DNA of 64,000 bases from Sphingopyxis soli (GTDB taxonomy: Bacteria > Pseudomonadota > Alphaproteobacteria > Sphingomonadales > Sphingomonadaceae): contig NZ_JAFMTR010000102.1 in assembly GCF_018682675.1 (NCBI RefSeq), forward strand, positions 1 through 64,000. Reading direction: 5' to 3'. Each line of letters opens with the position of its first letter. The first letter of the stretch is position 1. Below the pieces are notes generated by a model. That model saw nothing but the letters and a program-made list of their open reading frames with translations, made no database searches and was not told the origin of the DNA. The position numbers and the translations under genes are program-made. Positions 15,634 through 22,953 of this stretch are shown here, in pieces.

Positions 15634-16616
15634 TGGACGCTGCGGATCTGATCGAACCCTTCGTGCGGATGCTCGATACGATCGCGGCGCCCGCCGCGGT
15701 CCGCGCCGTCGAGCGCGGCGGCAGCGCCGATGCGATGTGGGCCGAGGTTGCGGCGTCGGGCTTTCTCGACGCGCTGGTCGGCGAGGATGCGGGCGGCGCC
15801 GGCCTACCGCTCGCGGTCGCCAATGCGCTGTGGCAGGAACTCGGGCGGCGCGCCGTGCCGCTGCCGGTCGGCGAGACGATGATCGCGCGCGCGCTGCTCG
15901 CCGCGGCCGGACGGCCGATCCCCGACGGACCGGTCGCGCTCGCCGTTGCCGGCCAGGATCGGCGCACCGTCGTGCCGTTCGGGCGGGTCGCGCACCATGT
16001 GTTGGTCGAGAGCGAGGGGAGGCTGCATCTGGTCGCGGCTGCCTCGGGCGACCCCGAAGCAACCGGCGTGACCGGCGACCTCTCGGCGGTGATGCGCTGG
16101 GACGCGTTGCCGGGCGCCGACGCCTTCGCCGCGCCCGAAACCGGACTGCGCGCCCTGGCAGCGGTGCTGCGCGCCGCCTTGATCGCGGGGGCGGCCGACC
16201 GGCTCGTCGAAATGACCGCAGCCTATGCCAACGAGCGCATCCAGTTCGGCAAGCCGATCGGGCGCCAGCAGGCGCTGCAGCAGACGATGGCGGTCATGGC
16301 CGAGGACGCGGTCGCGGCGCGCATCGCGTCGCAGCTCGGCTGCGGCGGCGCCTTCCCGCCGTCGCTCGCGGCCGCCGCCACCGCGAAGTCGGTCGCCGGC
16401 AAGGCCGCGGCGCGGATCGCGGCGAGCGCGCACGCCGTTCATGGCGCGATCGGGATCAGCGAGGAACACGACCTCCAGCTTTTCACCCGCCGCCTGCACG
16501 CGTGGCGGCTGGCCGACGGGTCGGAAAGCTATTGGAACCGGCGGCTGGGAAGGCTGCGTCTCGCCAGCGACACGGGATCGGTCGATTTCGCCCGCGCCGA
16601 GCTGTTTCCGGCATAG
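15633..16616 (+). CDS. Acyl-CoA dehydrogenase (second of a pair)
   Basis: A 327-residue acyl-CoA dehydrogenase homologue, shorter and more divergent than its upstream partner. The C-terminal domain is clear: AYANERIQFGKPIGRQQA and HGAIGISEEHDLQLFTRRL. The N-terminal and middle domains are weakly conserved and lack the usual EPGSGSD segment. That fits the non-catalytic or complementary subunit of an alpha2-beta2 complex in which active sites form between unlike chains (known for actinobacterial FadE pairs; inferred here). It is translationally coupled to the first dehydrogenase through TGATG. Confidence 0.88.
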   Translation: MDAADLIEPFVRMLDTIAAPAAVRAVERGGSADAMWAEVAASGFLDALVGEDAGGAGLPLAVANALWQELGRRAVPLPVGETMIARALLAAAGRPIPDGPVALAVAGQDRRTVVPFGRVAHHVLVESEGRLHLVAAASGDPEATGVTGDLSAVMRWDALPGADAFAAPETGLRALAAVLRAALIAGAADRLVEMTAAYANERIQFGKPIGRQQALQQTMAVMAEDAVAARIASQLGCGGAFPPSLAAAATAKSVAGKAAARIAASAHAVHGAIGISEEHDLQLFTRRLHAWRLADGSESYWNRRLGRLRLASDTGSVDFARAELFPA

Positions 16617-16700
16617 GTGGCCTCCGGGGCGGTCTCCGGGGCGACCTCTGGGGCGCCATCGCGGCCCTGCCGAAGGTCTCTCGCAAGAGTGTGATATCAG

Positions 16701-16843
16701 TGGACGATTTGGCGCTTTCGTCCAATCGGAACCCGGTCGCGGCGTGTAATTGCGCCCTCGCGACCCAGAAGAGTTCTTCCTCGTTCGAGGATGGAAATCT
16801 TCATCTGGCGCCCGCCGGTTCCAATCCGGCGGGCGCTTTTTTT
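16701..16843 (+). ncRNA. Candidate structured small RNA (three hairpins plus terminator)
   Basis: No protein gene is present between 16617 and 17009. Within it, four consecutive stem-loops are seen on the plus strand. Hairpin 1 is TGGACGA (16701-16707)/TCGTCCA (16718-16724). Hairpin 2 is GGTCGCG (16735-16741)/CGCGACC (16759-16765). Hairpin 3 has outer GAAGA (16768-16772)/TCTTC (16798-16802) enclosing CCTC/GAGG with CU-rich GTTCTTCC exposed. A strong terminator ends at 16843. This organisation resembles alphaproteobacterial trans-acting sRNAs with CU-rich anti-Shine-Dalgarno loops. It could instead be the structured 3' end of the dehydrogenase mRNA. No Rfam search was run. Confidence 0.5.
16808..16843 (+). 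terminator. Intrinsic terminator
   Basis: A perfect 11-bp GC stem, GCGCCCGCCGG (16808-16818) with CCGGCGGGCGC (16826-16836), has a 7-nt loop and is followed by seven T. It closes the candidate sRNA or the acyl-CoA dehydrogenase transcript. Confidence 0.9.
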
Positions 16844-17009
16844 GTCCGGAATCGCCGCCGCGCCGGAAGGCTGTGCGAAAAGGCGCCGGAGCGATAGCCG
16901 AAGATCGTGCGTCGCGTCGATCGCGGAGACCGGCGCTCCCCGTCGGCTAAGCGCGCCCTTGCGGGGCGATCATGGATCACGGCTGCTTTTTGAAGTCCAC
17001 TGGACTCTA

Positions 17010-17096
17010 TGGTGCGGTCGAGAAGACTCGAACTTCCACGGCCTTTCGGCCACAACGACCTCAACGTTGCGCGTCTACCAGTTCCGCCACGACCGC
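17010..17096 (-). tRNA. tRNA-Leu (anticodon GAG)
   Basis: An 87-nt gene on the minus strand. The acceptor stem GCGGTCG (17096-17090) pairs with CGACCGC (17020-17014); discriminator A and an encoded CCA (17012-17010) follow. The D-loop contains GGTAGAC. The anticodon stem CAACG/CGTTG encloses the loop TTGAGGT with anticodon GAG at 17062-17060. The long variable arm TGGCCGAAAGGCCG is typical of class II tRNA-Leu, and the T-arm reads AGTTCGAGTCTT. It decodes CUC and CUU. Confidence 0.97.
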
Positions 17097-17141
17097 ACAT
17101 CATGATGGTCCGGATCGCGTCCGGCACCAGGTAGGAGCGGG

Positions 17142-17170
17142 CGCCTAGCAAAGCTTTTCGGGCGATGCAA
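17142..17170 (-). promoter_or_regulatory. Possible tRNA-Leu promoter
   Basis: On the minus strand TTGCAT (17170-17165) is separated by 17 nt from TAGGCG (17147-17142), followed by a GC-rich discriminator. The site is about 45 nt upstream of the tRNA 5' end. The -10 match is weak, so this is tentative. Confidence 0.3.
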
Positions 17171-17231
17171 GCGAGCTGGGGCGCTTTTATTTTTTTGCAG
17201 GTGCGAAGGCAGAAATCCGCGGCTGGGGCGG

Positions 17232-17306
17232 ATGTCACCAAATCGACTCCAAAGCGTCACCCAATTGTCATCGCTCTGGCGTCAGACCGTCATCGAATCA
17301 CCCTAG
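17232..17306 (+). promoter_or_regulatory. PhoB (Pho box) array upstream of the lipoprotein gene
   Basis: Heptamers start every 11 nt: ATGTCAC (17232), a degenerate TCGACTC (17243), GCGTCAC (17254), TTGTCAT (17265), CTGGCGT (17276) and CCGTCAT (17287), each separated by 4 nt. This is the architecture of Pho boxes bound by phosphorylated PhoB (consensus CTGTCAT, 4-nt spacers). Seven nt after the last unit comes CCCTAG (17301-17306), a likely -10 element in place of a sigma-70 -35/-10 pair. The same heptamer-to-CCCTAG distance recurs before gspC. The rest of the 306-nt gap (17097-17402) shows nothing further. Confidence 0.75.
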
Positions 17307-17402
17307 TGGCGGCGGCACCGGGGGCGAGGCGGCACTCATCCTTCGTTCGCCGGTGGTTTTTCACAGCGCCCGACGCGGCGCACACCGGGAACGGAGAATT
17401 TC

Positions 17403-19031
17403 ATGGCGGCTTTCGCACGCGTTCGTTTGATCATGCTTACCAGCGTGGCCTGTTCCACCCTTGCCGCGTGCGGCGCCGACGACATCGCGTCGCCGGGCGA
17501 AGGCGGCACGATCATCATCAATCCGACCCCGACGCCGACCCCGACGCCGACCCCCACGCCGACCCCGACCCCGCCGTCGGTGACCCCGGCTGCGGGCTGT
17601 CCGACCATCGCCGGCGGCGCGCTGACCGACAGTGGCACGATCAACAATCCGTCGATCGGCAGCTTCCGCGTCTGCACCCTGCCGTCCGTCATCACCGGCA
17701 GCACGACGCTGCCGAAGATCGCCGGCCTGGTCTATCGCATCAACGGCCGCGTCGATGTCGGTTCGGACCAGGGACCGACCGAGGAATCGACCGATCCGGC
17801 CGACGTCGTGCTGACGATCGAACCGGGCGTCATCCTGTACGGCGAATCGGGTCCGTCGTGGCTGAACGTCAACCGCGGCAACCGGATCTCGGCCGTCGGC
17901 ACGCCGACGCGCCCGATCATCTTCACCAGCCGCGACAACATGCAGGGGCTGAACACCGAAAATTCGTCCGGCCAGTGGGGCGGTGTGGTGCTGAGCGGCC
18001 GCGCGCAGATCACCGACTGCGCTTCGGGCACCGCGACGCCGGGCACCAACGCCTGCGAACGCCAGACCGAAGGCGCGGTCGATCCCGCGCTCTATGGCGG
18101 CGTGCTCAACAACGACAACAGCGGCCGGATGAGCTACGTCCAGATCCGCTTCTCGGGCTATATCCTGTCGGGCAACAGCGAGCTTCAGTCGCTGACGCTG
18201 CAGGGCGTCGGCTCGGCGACGCAGATCGACCATATCATGTCGTACAACAGTTCGGACGACGCGCTCGAAGTGTTCGGCGGCCACGCCCATGTGAAGCATC
18301 TCATCGGCGTCGGCGCCGAGGACGATAACCTCGACACCGACGTCGGCACGAAGGCCAACTTCCAGTACGGCATCATCGTCCAGCGTCCGAACATCGGCGA
18401 CGCGATGATCGAGGCCGATACCGACAACTCGCTCGACGGCAACACGCCGCGCCAGAACACGCGCGTCGCCAACTTCGTCTTCTACCAGAATTCGCAGAAC
18501 GCCTCGGCGGACCAGGCGTCGATCCTGCTCCGCGGCGGCACCGACTATGGCCTGTACAACTCGGTGCTGGTCAGCCCGAACAACCCCTGCCTGCGCATCA
18601 GCCGCGCGCAGACCGCCTCGGGCACCCAGGACGCGGCGATCGACGAGTTCGGCGCCCCGATCTTCCGTTCGGTGCTGATGCAGTGTTCGTCGACGAAATA
18701 TATCGACAGCGGCATCACCGCCGGCGCGACGGCGGCGATCTTCGGCACCGGCACGAACGGCAACAACGACGCCTATACGCCGACGCTGACCAGCCTCTAC
18801 ATCAACGGGGCGACCGAAACGGCGGTCACGCCCTTCAACGTCTCGACGCTGAACGGTTCGACCTTCGCCGGCATCGAGCAGACCCGCGCCGGCTTCTTCG
18901 ACCAGACGACCTATATCGGCGCGGTCAAGGATGCGACCGACACCTGGTTCCAGAGCTGGACCTGCAACAGCGCCACCGCCAACTTCGGTACGGGCAACAC
19001 CGGTCTGTGCACCTCGCTGCCGACCTACTGA
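17403..19031 (+). CDS. Putative secreted lipoprotein linked to T2SS (ElpS-like)
   Basis: A 542-residue predicted lipoprotein. The signal peptide ends in the lipobox TLAAC, with Cys23 as lipidation site. Residues 41-57 are a Thr-Pro repeat linker, and the remainder is rich in Asn, Ser, Gly and Thr with beta-helix-like spacing (GVILYGESGPSWLNVNRG, GQWGGVVLSGRA). No enzyme motif was recognised. A Pho box array lies upstream and a TonB-dependent receptor 90 nt downstream, with the type II secretion operon after that. In Caulobacter, a phosphate-starvation-induced extracellular lipoprotein (ElpS) is encoded beside the T2SS genes and secreted by it. The matching context suggests that this is its counterpart and a T2SS substrate (inference; homology not tested). 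Confidence 0.8.
   Translation: MAAFARVRLIMLTSVACSTLAACGADDIASPGEGGTIIINPTPTPTPTPTPTPTPTPPSVTPAAGCPTIAGGALTDSGTINNPSIGSFRVCTLPSVITGSTTLPKIAGLVYRINGRVDVGSDQGPTEESTDPADVVLTIEPGVILYGESGPSWLNVNRGNRISAVGTPTRPIIFTSRDNMQGLNTENSSGQWGGVVLSGRAQITDCASGTATPGTNACERQTEGAVDPALYGGVLNNDNSGRMSYVQIRFSGYILSGNSELQSLTLQGVGSATQIDHIMSYNSSDDALEVFGGHAHVKHLIGVGAEDDNLDTDVGTKANFQYGIIVQRPNIGDAMIEADTDNSLDGNTPRQNTRVANFVFYQNSQNASADQASILLRGGTDYGLYNSVLVSPNNPCLRISRAQTASGTQDAAIDEFGAPIFRSVLMQCSSTKYIDSGITAGATAAIFGTGTNGNNDAYTPTLTSLYINGATETAVTPFNVSTLNGSTFAGIEQTRAGFFDQTTYIGAVKDATDTWFQSWTCNSATANFGTGNTGLCTSLPTY
17523..17573 (+). repeat. Thr-Pro coding tandem repeat (CCGACS-type)
   Basis: About eight imperfect copies of the hexamer CCGACC/CCGACG encode the Thr-Pro linker just after the lipidated cysteine. 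Loss or gain of hexamers would keep the reading frame, so the linker length may vary between strains. Confidence 0.75.
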
Positions 19032-19052
19032 GGCTTTTTGCTTCGACCGGGA

Positions 19053-19074
19053 GGGAGCGGCGCGCGCCGCTCCC
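19053..19074 (+). other. Perfect GC hairpin between lipoprotein and receptor genes
   Basis: A 22-nt perfect palindrome, beginning GGGAGCGGC and ending GCCGCTCCC, lies between the stop at 19031 and the receptor start at 19121. No T-run follows, so it is more likely an mRNA-stabilising or attenuating hairpin than a full terminator. It could set a higher level of the lipoprotein than of the receptor. Confidence 0.5.
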
Positions 19075-19120
19075 TCTCGCATATCTTCCAGATTTACAAG
19101 GATCCCAAGGGGTGATCGCC

Positions 19121-21889
19121 ATGTCCAAGCCGCTCCCGCTCGCCAGCCTGTTGTTGATTTCCACGGCGCTCGTCGCGCCCGCCACGGCCATGGCGCAGTC
19201 CGAGCCGGGTGCGGAAACCCCCGCGCCGTCCGCGGTTGACCCCGCCGCCGAAACCCCGGCCGACGCGGTCGAGATGGCCGCCGACGAGGCGGCAGAAGAC
19301 GAAACCGACGTGTCGATCCCGGGGGCCGAGATCGTCGTCACCGGCCGCCGCAACGCCAATATCGAGCGCACCGCGCCGCAGGTCGTCTCGGTGCTCGGCG
19401 CCGCCGATATCGCGCGGACGGGCGAGGGCAATATCGCCGGCGCGCTGGGCCGCGTCACCGGCCTCAGCGTCGTCGGCAACGGCTTCGTCTATGTCCGCGG
19501 CCTTGGCGATCGCTATTCGCTCGCGCTGCTCAACGGTTCGCCACTGCCGAGCCCCGAGCCGCTGAAGCGCGTCGTGCCGCTCGATATTTTCCCGAGCGGC
19601 ATCATTGCCTCGTCGCTGGTGCAGAAAAGCTATTCGGCGAATTACCCCGGCGAGTTCGGCGGCGGCGTGATCAACCTCACGACCAAGGCAGTCCCCCGCG
19701 ATCCCTTCCTGACGATCGGCGGCAGCATCGGCGGCAATTCGGAAACCACCGGCCAGCTCGGCTACACCTATTACGGCACCGGCAGCGACTGGACCGGCTT
19801 CGGCGATGGCGGCCGCAACCTGCCGCCCGCCTATCGCGCGTGGCGCGCTTCGGGCCTTCGCATCAACGATCCCGGCGTCAACCAGCAGGCGATCGCGGGG
19901 CAGTTCGTGACCGCGCGCAACGCGCTCGTCCAGACGAACAACGACATGCCCGTCAACTGGGGCGCGAACATCACCGGCGGCAAGTCGTGGACGATCGGCG
20001 GGACCGAGATCGGCCTGATCGCGACAGCGGGCTATAGCAGCAAGTGGCGCACGCGCGACGTGACGCAGCAGACCGCAAACGCGCTCGACCTGTCGTCGCT
20101 CAACACCGACGTCAACCGCGTGATCACCGACAATCGCGTCGTCGTGAACGGCTTGGTCGGTCTCAGCGCCGAATTCGGCGAAAACAAGGTTCGCTGGACC
20201 AACCTGTATATTCGCGACACGATCAAGCAGGCGCGCCTCGGCGCCGAAGACCGTCCCGATACCTCCGACTCCAACCCCGGCGTCAGCTTCATGTACCAGG
20301 ACACCGCCTGGTATGCGCGCCAGTTGTTCGACACCCAGTTCGTCGGCGAATTCCAGCCCTTCGACAATCTCGATGTCGACGTCCGCGCGGGCTATGCCAA
20401 TTCGCAGCGCGAAGCGCCGTTCGAGCTGAGCTTCCTCTACAGCCGGTCGAACAGCGCGAGCGATCCCTATGGCCAGTTCTTCACCAACACGCTGAGCACC
20501 GGCCAGCGTCCGGGCAGCGCGTCGATCGCCTTTTCGGACCTCAACGAGAATCTCTATTCGGCGGGGATCGACTTCACCTACGAGATCGCGCCGGGCATCA
20601 AGGCGGTCTATGGCTACGCCTATAGCGACACGAACCGCGTCACCGAGCGGCGCGATTTCCTGTTCCAGGGCAACAACGATATTCCGCTGGCCGTGTCGTT
20701 GCTGCGTCCCGACCTGCTGCTGTCGCAGGCGGTGATCTGTTTCCCGCCGCTCAATCCGCCGACCGACCCTAATTGCCCGGCGAATCCCAGCCCGACCGGG
20801 ATCAGCCTGGTCGACAGCACGGGTTCGAACCCGACGTTCCGCGCGATCCTGCGCAACCATGCGGCCTATTTCCAGCTGCAGGCCGACCTTCTCGACGGGT
20901 TGAACGTCAACGTCGGCGCGCGCTACGAAACCGCGGTCGAGCGCGTGAGCGCGGTGCAGGTCTATGCCGTCAACCCGACGCTGCCGCCCGACACCAACCT
21001 CAGTCGCGACTATCTGCTCCCCGCCGCGACGATCACCTACGAGATCCAGCCGCAGATGCAGGTTCGCCTCAGCGCCTCGAAGACGATCGCGCGGCCGCAG
21101 TTCCGCGAGCTGGTGTTCCAGTCCTATTACGACCCCGACACCAACCGGAGCTTCCAGGGCAACCCGCAGCTTGTCGACAGCCAGCTCTACAATGCCGAAG
21201 GCCGCCTCGAATGGTATTTCGCGCCCGAACAGCGCGTGTCGATCGGCGGTTTCTGGAAGAAGATCAAGAATCCGATCGAAACCTATGCCAGCTTCGACGG
21301 CAACAGCGTGACGACGCGCTTTGCCAATGCGCCCGAAGCGACGCTCTATGGCGCCGAGCTGGAAGTGCAGAAATATTTCGACCTCAGCGGTTGGGGCGAC
21401 GGCTTTTTCGCGACGCGCCGCGGCGTGTTCATCGGCAACTATACCTGGTCGAATTCGAAGCTGAAGGTCGGCGCCGACGATCCGGTCAAGGCCTTCCCCT
21501 TCACCGGCGCGACCCTGGCCAGCCAGTTCTTCCGCGACGGGGCGCCGTTGACCGGCCAGTCGGACCATCTGGTGAACGTCGAATTCGGGCTCGAGGATAC
21601 CGAAAAGCTGTCGCAGCAGACGATCCTGATTTCCTATGCGTCGGACCGCATCACGCGCCGCGGCCCGTCGGGCCAGCCCGATATCTTCGAAAAGCCCGGC
21701 ATCCAGGTCGATTTCGTCGCGCGGCAGGGCTTCCCGCTGTTCGGCAAGGAGCTGGAGATCAAGTTCGAGGCCCGCAATATTTTCGGGACCAAGTACAAGG
21801 AACTGCAGCAGAATGGCGACAACACCATCTATTACAACCTGTACAAGACCGGCACGACCTTCTCGCTCGGCGGGTCGCTGAAATTCTGA
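19121..21889 (+). CDS. TonB-dependent outer membrane receptor
   Basis: A 922-residue outer membrane receptor. The signal peptide spans residues 1-26 (cut after AMA). A Pro/Ala/Glu-rich linker follows, then the TonB box/plug start EIVVTGRRNANIERTAPQVV, the plug motif VYVRGLGDRYSLALLNG, and the beta-barrel, ending in LGGSLKF with the terminal Phe needed for barrel assembly. It imports a ligand using TonB energy. AGGGG lies 9 nt before the ATG. It is co-transcribed with the upstream ElpS-like lipoprotein and lies in front of gspC-O, as in Caulobacter, so the likely ligand is tied to phosphate starvation, for example a phosphorylated compound released by T2SS products (inference). Confidence 0.93.
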   Translation: MSKPLPLASLLLISTALVAPATAMAQSEPGAETPAPSAVDPAAETPADAVEMAADEAAEDETDVSIPGAEIVVTGRRNANIERTAPQVVSVLGAADIARTGEGNIAGALGRVTGLSVVGNGFVYVRGLGDRYSLALLNGSPLPSPEPLKRVVPLDIFPSGIIASSLVQKSYSANYPGEFGGGVINLTTKAVPRDPFLTIGGSIGGNSETTGQLGYTYYGTGSDWTGFGDGGRNLPPAYRAWRASGLRINDPGVNQQAIAGQFVTARNALVQTNNDMPVNWGANITGGKSWTIGGTEIGLIATAGYSSKWRTRDVTQQTANALDLSSLNTDVNRVITDNRVVVNGLVGLSAEFGENKVRWTNLYIRDTIKQARLGAEDRPDTSDSNPGVSFMYQDTAWYARQLFDTQFVGEFQPFDNLDVDVRAGYANSQREAPFELSFLYSRSNSASDPYGQFFTNTLSTGQRPGSASIAFSDLNENLYSAGIDFTYEIAPGIKAVYGYAYSDTNRVTERRDFLFQGNNDIPLAVSLLRPDLLLSQAVICFPPLNPPTDPNCPANPSPTGISLVDSTGSNPTFRAILRNHAAYFQLQADLLDGLNVNVGARYETAVERVSAVQVYAVNPTLPPDTNLSRDYLLPAATITYEIQPQMQVRLSASKTIARPQFRELVFQSYYDPDTNRSFQGNPQLVDSQLYNAEGRLEWYFAPEQRVSIGGFWKKIKNPIETYASFDGNSVTTRFANAPEATLYGAELEVQKYFDLSGWGDGFFATRRGVFIGNYTWSNSKLKVGADDPVKAFPFTGATLASQFFRDGAPLTGQSDHLVNVEFGLEDTEKLSQQTILISYASDRITRRGPSGQPDIFEKPGIQVDFVARQGFPLFGKELEIKFEARNIFGTKYKELQQNGDNTIYYNLYKTGTTFSLGGSLKF

Positions 21890-21902
21890 GGCAGTCGCCG
21901 TA

Positions 21903-21930
21903 CGCCATCCCGGTTGCGGCCGGGATGGCG
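21903..21930 (+). terminator. Terminator-like hairpin after the receptor gene
   Basis: A perfect 11-bp stem, CGCCATCCCGG (21903-21913)/CCGGGATGGCG (21920-21930), with a 6-nt loop lies 13 nt after the receptor stop. It lacks a clear U tract, so termination may be partial, with read-through into gspC possible. Confidence 0.5.
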
Positions 21931-21964
21931 CTTGCGACGAGCAGGGCAGGGCGGACTCGCCCGG

Positions 21965-22017
21965 CTGACAAAAAACTGTAATCTTCCCGTCAACTGATTG
22001 TCACCGATCGCCCCTAG
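21965..22017 (+). promoter_or_regulatory. PhoB (Pho box) array upstream of gspC
   Basis: Four heptamers start every 11 nt: CTGACAA (21965), CTGTAAT (21976), CCGTCAA (21987) and TTGTCAC (21998), with 4-nt spacers. Seven nt after the last unit comes CCCTAG (22012-22017), the same element at the same distance as before the lipoprotein gene at 17301. Two promoters with this shared geometry argue strongly for PhoB activation of both transcripts under phosphate limitation. Confidence 0.75.
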
Positions 22018-22063
22018 GCGATTCGCGAGACCGCTTTTCAGTCTGGGGGACAGGGACAAGTTC

Positions 22064-22945
22064 ATGGCGACGCTGATGCCCGGATCGGCCGTTCGGTTGC
22101 CCCGCGCGCTGCCTGCCTGGCTTCGCGCGGGCAAAAGGTCGCCGCGCGCGATCCTTCCGCTGTTCGTCATCGTACTGCTCGGCGCGCTGCTCGTCTGGCA
22201 GAGCGTCCGGCTCTTATGGACGCTCGTCGTGCCGCTGTCGCCGCTCGGCGCATGGCAGCCGCAGACCGCGATGATCGCATCGCCCGCCGAACGCCGCGCG
22301 CTCTTCGCCGGCTTCGATCCTTTCTTCCGCAATGCGGCGCAGGGGCCCGCGAGCGCCACCGTCACCGCGGCGGGGCTGACGCTGTTCGGGGTCAATATCA
22401 ACGAAGCGACCGGCGGCGGCTCGGCGATCATCGCGGGCGAGGACGGAATCCAGACCAGCTATGCGGTCGGCGACGAAATCGCGCCGGGGCTGAAGCTGGT
22501 CGGCGTCGCCTTCGACCATGTGCTGCTCGACCGCGGCGGCGCGCGCGAAAGCCTGTTCCTCGACCAGAGCGGCGCGGCGCCGGTCGCCACCCCGGGCACG
22601 GCGCTTCCGGCGCCGACCCCCGAGCCCGGGCCGGCGGGCGCGAACGGCGTCTCGCCGAGCGGCGAGATTTCGCCCGAAGCGTTGAAGGCGGGGGTCGCCT
22701 TCGCGCCGCGGGCCGAGAATGGCAAGGTCACCGGTCTGCTCGTCCAGCCGCAGGGCGACGGCGCCGTCTTCCGCGCCGCCGGGCTGCGCCCCGGCGACGT
22801 CATCCGCTCGGTCGGCGGCCGCCCGATCGGCTCGGCCAGCGACGCGGCCTCGCTCGCGAACCAGCTTTCGCCCGGTGCGCGGATCTCGGTCGAGGTCGAA
22901 CGCGGCGCCAGCGTCGTCCCCATCGCTCTCATCCTCTCGAAATAA
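22064..22945 (+). CDS. gspC: Type II secretion protein C
   Basis: A 293-residue inner-membrane protein linking the T2SS inner-membrane platform to the secretin. A short cytoplasmic N-terminus is followed by one transmembrane helix (about residues 29-56), the homology-region domain (LTLFGVNINEATGGGSAIIAGE, shown in part), a Pro-rich linker, and a C-terminal PDZ domain (LRPGDVIRSVGGRPIGSASDA). The ATG at 22064 follows CAGGGACAAG. It is the first gene of the gspCDEFGHIJKLMNO operon and is directly downstream of a Pho box array. Confidence 0.93.
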   Translation: MATLMPGSAVRLPRALPAWLRAGKRSPRAILPLFVIVLLGALLVWQSVRLLWTLVVPLSPLGAWQPQTAMIASPAERRALFAGFDPFFRNAAQGPASATVTAAGLTLFGVNINEATGGGSAIIAGEDGIQTSYAVGDEIAPGLKLVGVAFDHVLLDRGGARESLFLDQSGAAPVATPGTALPAPTPEPGPAGANGVSPSGEISPEALKAGVAFAPRAENGKVTGLLVQPQGDGAVFRAAGLRPGDVIRSVGGRPIGSASDAASLANQLSPGARISVEVERGASVVPIALILSK

Positions 22946-22953
22946 CGGATATC

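Noticed and set aside
16815-16829. T-arm-like CCGGTTCCAATCCGG
   Set aside because: It is the loop of a perfect intrinsic terminator; no acceptor, anticodon arm or CCA is present.
17361-19082. 573-codon minus-strand open frame
   Set aside because: Antisense to the lipoprotein gene, which has a signal peptide, lipobox and upstream promoter. The minus-strand translation is Arg/Ala/Gly-rich without a domain.
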